Below, in pieces: positions 56,532 through 64,000 of a stretch of DNA of 64,000 bases; position 1 is the stretch's first letter, and each line of letters starts with the position of its first letter. Made by a program: the position numbers and the translations under genes. This DNA is from Adineta ricciae. Lineage: Eukaryota; Rotifera; Eurotatoria; Adinetida; Adinetidae. The stretch lies in the NCBI GenBank assembly GCA_905250025.1, contig CAJNOJ010000015.1, forward strand, positions 186,001-250,000, given 5' to 3'. The notes under the pieces are model-generated. The model had not been told where the DNA came from, ran no database searches, and worked only from the letters and a program-made list of their open reading frames with translations.

Positions 56532-58782
56532 CTGTAAACGTGAAATAACGTCAATGAGTAATAGAATTTACATTTATCACTGAACTTTAAATAGATTTAT
56601 TTTGTTTGAAGAGGAGATAAAGAAAAGGTAAGAAAAAAAAGTCTTTGAGAAGTTTCTTCTTTTTTTCGTTAAGAACAAGATGACAAGCAAAATACACTAC
56701 TGACTAATTTGCTGTTCATGAGTCATGATGTTTAGATCCGTGCTGTACCATGAGAATGTGTAGCTACCAATGAGAATGGAGAGCAATAATCAATTGTTGT
56801 GTGTGAACCAAACTCGAATTACAACAAGATCAGCTAAAAGACGAGAAGTCTATGCACATCTTCGACGATCGAAATTAGAAAACATCCGTGTCGAAAATGA
56901 ATTATATTGAAAGATTAGCATCTTATGAGAGAATATTTCAATTTGCAAATGAATTTTTATAAAAGTTCTTTTCTGAATAAACTGGAGAGCATATCCATTG
57001 AAAAAGATTTTCTAATATTCTTTCATTATCAAGAACACATGAGACATTATTTCGAGAAATACTCGATCGATCACATGTATTACGACATGAATTGTCTTTT
57101 TTATTTACTTTCAAACCTTTTTGTTCGTTTTAGTATTGTACGACAACGTCTGTCTTATCCGAATAATATCACTTAGCATTGAGTGTTTGCAAATAGCTCT
57201 TCAATAATTGCTCAAACAATATCCAAAATAGTCTTTTGACAGAATTGATGTACATGACAGTGATGTTTCCTTTAACCGCGCCGAGTTTCGATTGAAAGAC
57301 GAAAGAAAATAAATTGACCTGATTTTCTTTCAAATGAATGTCGCGACTTTTTTTTGTATTGATCCATTAGACAGCATTCTAGTTTCAGCTCACATGCACA
57401 CAATGATTTTACGCTGTTTCATCTAATCATTCTTCGACATGATCGTATTGATTCGTCGGCAACAAATTCGCCCGATCGTTTCTTTATAGTTTACTTAACG
57501 GATTCTAAGCACGAATCCATCTTTTCAATGTGCATCGAACAAAATTTGTCAGCAATCGTTACTTATTACCGTAAACGAGGAAAGCAGGCTTTCTGTTCAA
57601 CATTACATTCAGAATACCGTCACAATGAATCTAGACAATACGAAATTACGCTAATTATAAAAGAGCTTGGTTGTAGGTCATTTCAGTCGGTTTCTTCCTG
57701 TTTGTAATTATATGATTACTCAAAACCAAGCTACCCGATTATCATTATAAGTTCAATACCTATGTTTTTATGTTCGTCTCAAGCTTTTTAGTTTCCAGTT
57801 TTCTTTGTCAAGCAGATGGAAATTAATAAAATAAAATTGACCGATGAAGTCATTCGAGCCGCCAAAGTCTAGCGATTGTATTCATTAATTTCGGTAAAGA
57901 TCGTCATGAAAAAACATGACCCACACAAATTCATAAGTCAATTGAAGTGTCACGCTATAAAACATGTAAATTTAAGCATTCCTAGTATCAGTAGTTTCCA
58001 TTAGCTTATGTGCAGGACTGTTCTACAAATATGGCAATCGGTTTCGCTGCAAGTTTCCCGTTGCAGCTATTTCAAATCACATAAAGTTTCATTACAAAGT
58101 TTATGATGAAAAAATTTCCACTAACAGAGATTATGATTATAAACGCGAATTTTCTCACTGTTTGGATTTTATCTGCTAGCTTGATTTATTTAACAATGAA
58201 CTAAAAAGAAAATCTGTTCACAATTAACTGATTACAGTTGAAGAACTTGAACAGTTTGCTGCCGGGAGTGTTGCAAGAAAAAGAAAGAATTCGTTTGCGT
58301 AAGTCAATGTTATTGCATGCCCAAAAAGATTTTACGAAGGAAAGTCATATTTTTTTATTTAGGAAGAAACGATCCTGATGGCTTCGTTGATTAATGAGCT
58401 TTTTTCTCTTGTTCTGAATTCATTATTCCTGCAGCAAAATTATCAAGATTGAAATACAGGAGCTGAGTTAGCTAAACAGTGTCTCGTGTTAGTGAAATTC
58501 CAAATTGGATTTTCTTGGAGGCGGATTCAACTGATATTGTTCAAGCTGATCCTTCAGAAAGAAAAAGTTTTCCATGGAAACTTCGACCATAAGCTGAATG
58601 AATTCTGGAATTTTATGGTACAAAAGTGAATGCATGAATGCAAGCAACAAAACTAATGAACCATTCTTGGAAACAAAGCTTCCATGTTGATATTGATCGA
58701 ATATTCTTACTGATGTGAAATCTTTATCAGATTGACGATCATATGTTTTCAACAATCGGAAAAAAGTACAAGGATCAGGTCT
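56532..58782. other. 2.2-kb intergenic region with two weak ORFs
   Basis: Between BROX start (-) and the amylase-like stop (-). Contains a basic 46-codon ORF at 56770-56910 (SAKRREVYAHLRRSKLEN), which overruns into a related-looking frame, and an open minus-strand frame at 58489-58755 without a starting ATG. A TATAAAAG lies near 57656-57663. None of these is supported well enough to call as a gene. Confidence 0.4.
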
Positions 58783-61751
58783 TTATCCGCAATGTGCGAT
58801 ACCTAAAGATGCTGCTGAAACAGGGGCCATTTTCATCCACGAACGCATAGCATTAATAACTGCTATATCACGATGTGTACGTGTATAACCAGTACCAGTA
58901 TACGCACATGCCATTCTATCGTATGCCTTGATGTAAGGTACTGATTTACGGCATGTTTCGCATGTCGTAGTGCAAAGATCGCAGGACGATAGACCATCAG
59001 GAATTCCGAGATCGCCATGTGTGTGATAGTAAGATGAAAGAATAAATCGAATAGGCCAATCGTCATTATTGTTACTGGCGCCGTTTGGATTTGCAAAGAG
59101 ACGAATTTCAAAATTACGATGTTCAGAGATGGGACAGTTCTTTACAAGAACGCAACCGAACTGTGCCATATCACGACTGCTTGAACCGGGATTTTGTTGA
59201 TCATGATCATCGTTTTGAATAACAACACGATGACGAGAAACACTTGGATTGTTGTGTGGTTCTTTTGGATACAATCCATCCCACATCTGATAAAAAACAA
59301 AATATTCGAGAAAGTTCATCTCAACGCATTGAAAAGAAGGATACGAAATTTACTTTAATTTTATTCACTTCAGCATCGGAACCAAGATCTTTCTTCAAGA
59401 TGTTTTCAAACATAGTACCATACCAAGATGGACCTTGCCAAATAACGCCAGCTTCACCGCCTTTGGTTTACACAAAAATAATACCGTATATTCGATTGTG
59501 TACAGAATCTTGTTTTTATTCTTACCTGTAAGAACTTCAAGCCAGACAAAGAAATCATCTGGTAATTTTCCACCCATTTTAGTTTGAACTTTTTTCATGA
59601 TTGCAGAAATATCTTCAGGTGACATGTGTTTAGCTGCGTCGATACGAAAACCACTAGCACCAATACTTAACATATCAACTAAATAAGCTGCCTGTCGTTC
59701 ACGGACAGTTTCTCTTGACGTATCGAGATCAGTAAGACCAACGAGCCAGCCATTATTCAATATAAACAAATCCGACCAGGAACCAAGCACACGATCACAA
59801 TGAAAATCTTCAGGGCCGATAGCAGCGGCTGGAAATTCGTTCGATGGTGCTTTGCCTGTATTTGGATTGTACTGATAAGTATAAGCATGCGTGTAAAAAG
59901 GTGATTGTCGTTCAGCAGGTGCACTAGTTGTTTTATTTCCCCATCGTACACAGCCATTTGGGTTGCGATGTTGATTCATATCATTCCCAGCACCAGTAAA
60001 ATGGTTTAGAACAGCATCGATATAGACTCGAACACCGTGTCTACGACATGTTTGAATTAAATCACGCAATTCTTCACGCGTACCCATACGGCCATCCAAA
60101 TTATATGAAACTGGTTGGTACCTAGGGGAGAAAGAAAAATGAAGCATCAGAACAATTGAAATAATTCGAAAGGTATTACTTACATAAAATACCATGGATT
60201 CATGGCATTTTCGTATGGTTGGGTAGACATCAATTGTTCGTGAACGGGAAATAGTTTGACACCCAAGTAACCGGCTTTGCCAAGAAATTCACATTCTTCT
60301 TTCACATCTTTATGCGGCCATCCAAACATTTCTGCTACAGCACCTTTTTGTCCACTACGAAAATCACCTGAACGACTACTTATTGAATTAGCATTCCAAA
60401 CGAAATCAATATCAGGTAGCTTCAATGTTGATCCATCGCTTGCTGTGACTTCTGCCAACAGAATATCTTTGTATGCGTTGGTAAATCGTTTACATTTGTT
60501 TGTTTGTGGTATTCCATCGAACAAGTATGTTAATGTAACCGAACCAGCATTGCGATGTTTTATTTCCAAGCAAACATCAGCAGCATGTCGATCGGAACCA
60601 GTATAGATAATATCAGCATAACCAACAAGTACATGATAATCTTGATAAGATACTTGATAACCGTTAGCACCTGGCTTGGGTGTTTGCCAACGTTTCGCTT
60701 CAACGCCAGCGTTTGCATGGAATTGTGAACCACCTTCACAACTTTCTTCTCGGAAAATATTGCATCCCGACAATTCATTTGGACAGTCTTGTGGACATGT
60801 TTGATAGTTTTCATTAGTCTGACAAATGCCGTCACCACACACAGGACATTTTCCACAATCACCTGGACACGAACTGCATGATTCACTTTCTTCACAAACA
60901 CCATCACCGCAGACAGCTGGCGGACATTCGCCACAATCAGCCAAACATGTTCGACACGATTCACCCAATTCACATTGACCATTACCACAAACAGTAGCAA
61001 GTGGACGATACGTTAGTTGTTTAGATAGAGGTTCGAATTCCAATTGTACTGTGCCGGCTCCACTTGTTGTAAACTTACAGTTTCCACCTGCCCCACAACC
61101 AGCACTGCCTGCCCAGATATTATCGAACGTTACTTTCCATTCATAGATTTTGTTGGGTTTCAAACCAACAAGGATAAGAAAATAGATACACTTGGTACTA
61201 TCATAAGTCATCAGACTATTAGCTTCAGTGGCAAGCCACAGTGCAGTACTGCCTAATTCTATTTGGTAGTCACCAGATGCTCGAACGATTCGACCTTTAT
61301 ATGGGTCCGAACAGGTCGATGTGGATACAGTCGTCGAACCACTTGGCGCTACTGTTGATCCACTAGTTAATGGATTCGTTGAAAGTTGTCCATTGTATGG
61401 ATTGTAGATGAGGAGAACTGCACCTGAAGCGCCACTACTAAATTGACAGTTTGCACCGTTGCTGCAGCCTTTACTACCATCCCATTTTCCATTGAAAGCA
61501 ACTTTCCATTCGTAGTTCGTATTCAGTGGTAAGCCTCCAATTGACTTTTCATATCGACAGGTGTCTTGATTGAATGTCATTTGACCTTTCGTCTCTGATG
61601 GTGACCAATTAATGCCTTGTTCACTACTTGCTGCCAGAAATGATCCAGCAGCTACGACTGAAACACCTTGATGTGGATTTGTGTCACACCCATAGATACC
61701 GCTGTACAGAGAAGTAAAAGTAATAATGAAGAGAATATGCGTAACATGCAT
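58783..61751 (-). CDS. secreted GH13 alpha-amylase-like protein with N-terminal modules
   Basis: Four exons, roughly 910 residues. Signal peptide (HILFIITFTSLYSGIYG). Two tandem modules at about residues 25-140 and 150-250 share YEWKVxF...W.GS.GC..G.NC.F and end in a QL segment; they look like starch-binding or X25-type beta domains. Three Cys-rich units follow (VCGNGQCELGESCRTC, VCGDGVCEESESCSSC, VCGDGICQTNEN). A region of about 110 residues precedes the TIM-barrel part: MYQPVSYNLDGRMGTREELR, VYIDAVLNHFTG (region I), FRIDAAKHM (nucleophile Asp), FFVWLEVLT (acid/base Glu) and VVIQNDDHDQQNPG (third Asp). The tail is RTHRDIAVINAMRSWM. Expected extracellular alpha-glucan hydrolase for feeding. 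Confidence 0.88.
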
Positions 61752-62874
61752 TCCTCTGCCTGTTGTATTAGATCGCTCTTAACGATAGTACTGGAAATAT
61801 ATAGAGGTGAAACAGATGACAATATTCCCAGTACTCAAGTGCAATTGTTAACCAGTGCTACAGTCGAATTCATTTTTCTCACACATTGTTTCGTAATTTC
61901 AGTATATAACTGATAAAAGTATTTTGAGAACAGAATCTGTTACCACTTTACAATTAGAATAGCCATGATTCGTCACATGTCACAGTAAATATCAAATACA
62001 AACTTTTACTCCAGAAGATGGGTTTATCTATTTTTGGTACTCGAATACATACGATGCTTTGGCCTTAGCATACTTTGAAATTCAATAGTCTTTTGTCCTC
62101 TACAAGTCTATCGAAAGTGCCTGATTTAGTCAAGATATGCGTAACTTTTTCAGTCCCATTAGAGTATACACGCTTGTTTATTAATAGCATTATACCATGA
62201 GATATTATTCGAAAAACAAAAGGTTAGAAGTTCGCCAAACGTGTCGTCAGTTCATTTTATCAATTCGAGTTGGGCGTTGGCGTGGTTGTGTAGTTATCAC
62301 TCTACAAACACTTGTAATAAATCGTTCATAAAACGCATCCAGATGTTTCCTTACCCTCTATCACGACCAGGACAACAACAATCTAGTGGAATACATACAA
62401 TACAATCTACTGGACCACAGTCGCAACATAACTAAACACATATCATAGAAAAACGAAGTGAACGAATTCATACATCAATTTGTAGTTTCTTACCGGTAAA
62501 CACATTTTGTAAGTACGAAACGATTAAATGAGTGTACTACTTAAACCATCTCTGTAGCGTAATATCTATATCAACGCCTAAATTTTGTTGTCATTCATTC
62601 ATTCGCGCTTTGTATACTGCATATGTGTATAAATCTTTTGTATCAAATAAACCTTGACAAGGTGAAGAACGATAATGCGCGTGATCATGTTTATACATAC
62701 GCAGAGATCGAAATCGAAAGAAAACCACGCGGTTCGCACATGTACATACTGTAAACAAAAGATAACTCAAAGTATTTTCTATTTGAGCATACATTATAAA
62801 CTATCGTTTTGAATATTCTAACTTTTTCTTGCCAACAACATCATACAGAATCATCTCGGATACAATTAACACTG
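61752..62874. other. intergenic divergent promoter region
   Basis: About 1.1 kb between the amylase-like start (-) and the THNSL1-like start (+). An acceptor (CATACAG, ending 62847) precedes the THNSL1-like ATG by 27 bp. A TATATAGA stretch lies near 61798. No gene recognised. Confidence 0.4.
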
Positions 62875-64000
62875 ATGAAGGAGAAAATAAGTTTCGATCA
62901 GCAAGCAGAATGGTATAGAAATGGACTTCAACGACCATTACTGCCACATACAGATGCGTTCAAACAACGTAACATTTATATTATGTAAGTTGGGTCAGAG
63001 CATGAACATTTTCTTCTGCATGTTTTTTTTTTCATTAAGGGGACCACCTGGTAGTGGTAAAACAAGTATTGGACGGGAGCTAGCCCGACTGATGAAGAAG
63101 CCTCTTCTTGATATTGACGACGATTGGCTTGAGCCCCGGTGGAACACGAGTGTTGCATCGAAATTGTCTGAGCTTGGTGACGAACAGTTCCTTGAAGCAG
63201 AAGGTCAAGAATTGTTAGCCTTAGATCTTCAAAATCATATTATATCCCTAACTGGCTCGAATCCCTTGCATAGTCAATGTATGAAACATCTTTCCCAATC
63301 CGGTATCTTCGTTTATCTCGACGTTTCTCGGGAGACAATTTTGAATCGTTGTGAAATCATGCGTATTGATCGTATTGTTGGACAGCGAACAAAAACATTG
63401 AATGATATACTTACTTGGCGTGAGCATATTTATGAAAGATCCTATGATATTCGGATTCTTATTGGTTTGAATGAAACGTCAAAGGATATAGCAGAGAAAA
63501 TCGTCAAACAATTAGACACACAGTCTCAAATGTATGAGAGCACTCGAAGTGCTTCGCAAATGAAATATCAACAGTTTCTCGATGTTGTTCAACAAGGACT
63601 TGCACCAGATGGTGGTCTTTTCAGTAAGAATTCCTTTGAAGGAAGAGAAACCATATGCTCTATGTGATGATTTGTAGTTTCTCGTTCATTTAACTCAATG
63701 TCGCTTGGTGAATTACAACGTTTAGTTGGTCTACCTTATCCTGAAGTGGCACTACGTGTAATAGAACGATTTCCTCTCGGTACTCTTCATCCGTCTCATT
63801 TACGTACTCTACTATGGCAAGCTTATTCGTCATTTCCAGAGGAAATTCTACCTGTTCATCATCTACGGAAAAATCAATATTTAATGGAAACGTTCCACGG
63901 GCCGACAGCATCATTTAAGGATTTAAGTCTACAATTATTACCTCGTTTAATGCAAGTTGCAACCGAATTAACATCGAAGAATGAACAAAAACGAACACGT
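62875..64000 (+). CDS. THNSL1: THNSL1-like threonine-synthase-like protein, partial
   Basis: Start at 62875 (MKEKISFDQQAEWYRNGLQ). Exons 62875-62984, 63040-63623 and 63678 to the window end join in frame. The first domain is shikimate-kinase-like with a P-loop (GPPGSGKTSIGRELARLMKK), LLDIDDDWLE and a kinase lid-like helix region. The second is threonine-synthase-like: KYQQFLDVVQQGLAPDGGLF, ALRVIERFPLGTL and ETFHGPTASFKDLSLQL, where Lys in SFKD is the expected PLP-binding residue. This fusion is the animal THNSL1 layout. Animals do not make threonine, and vertebrate relatives act as phospho-lyases or have unknown roles. The rest of the PLP domain lies beyond the window. Confidence 0.87.

Noticed and set aside
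56925-57176. 83-codon frame MREYFNLQMNFYKS...
   Set aside because: Phe/Tyr/Asn/Ile-rich chance composition, no upstream exon that joins in frame and no recognisable domain.
57660-57735. 9-bp inverted repeat AGCTTGGTT/AACCAAGCT near a TATAAAAG
   Set aside because: Short arms over 50 bp apart in AT-rich DNA can occur by chance, and no gene follows.
62241-62435. 64-codon frame upstream of THNSL1-like gene
   Set aside because: No homology recognised; lies in a divergent promoter region with no splice support.
1-64000. Retrovirus-like, Polinton-like or other mobile elements, and spliced-leader RNA genes
   Set aside because: No reverse transcriptase, integrase, transposase, capsid or envelope motif, no long terminal or inverted repeats, and no copy of the bdelloid leader sequence was recognised on reading both strands.

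Overview
The window looks like nuclear DNA of a small, compact invertebrate genome. It is AT-rich, and most genes are split by many short introns (about 48-75 bp) with GT..AG ends. Gene spacing is tight, gene content is clearly animal, and splice-acceptor-like sites often sit directly before start codons. This fits a bdelloid rotifer (Adineta or Rotaria type), whose mRNAs are known to receive a trans-spliced leader. The organism call is inference: no ribosomal RNA, tRNA or mitochondrial marker was found.

Layout. 1-10 kb: a RAD54L2/ARIP4-like SNF2 helicase cut by the window edge (-), a two-exon coiled-coil gene (+), a cysteine-rich type II membrane protein (-), a small Met/His/Gln-rich ORF (-) and a three-exon neuropeptide-type GPCR (-). 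9.9-13.8 kb has no protein gene. 13.8-19.5 kb: ODF2/cenexin (+), a secreted protein with a short collagen-like Gly-Pro-Leu run (+) and a 90-residue protein with three EF-hand-like loops (-). 20-29 kb: Dicer (-), with MARCHF5 (-) 216 bp upstream of it. 29-36 kb: an intronless GNAT acetyltransferase (+), casein kinase 2 beta (-), intronless egghead beta-mannosyltransferase (-) and DNAJC8 (-). 37-44 kb: a CFAP210-like axonemal protein (+), a short cytochrome P450-like gene (-), a homeobox gene (-) and two small proteins starting MGNxxSR (-). 44-51 kb: three same-strand genes (polypeptide GalNAc-transferase, aspartyl aminopeptidase, hinderin-like). 52-62 kb: RNF19-type RBR ubiquitin ligase (+), BROX (-) and a large secreted alpha-amylase-like protein (-). 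From 62.9 kb: THNSL1-like threonine-synthase-like protein (+), cut by the window end.

Most genes are conserved housekeeping, signalling or ciliary genes. The more unusual points are: a Dicer with intact RNase III centres but eroded helicase ATPase motifs; possible operons (MARCHF5-Dicer, aspartyl aminopeptidase-hinderin-like); a P450-like protein with a shortened haem loop; a GPCR with Asn at the usual sodium-site Asp; an amylase with duplicated N-terminal modules and a triple Cys-rich linker; a perfect palindrome beside a TATA box; and several lineage-restricted small proteins. No retrovirus-like element, DNA transposon, CRISPR array or rRNA/tRNA gene was recognised.
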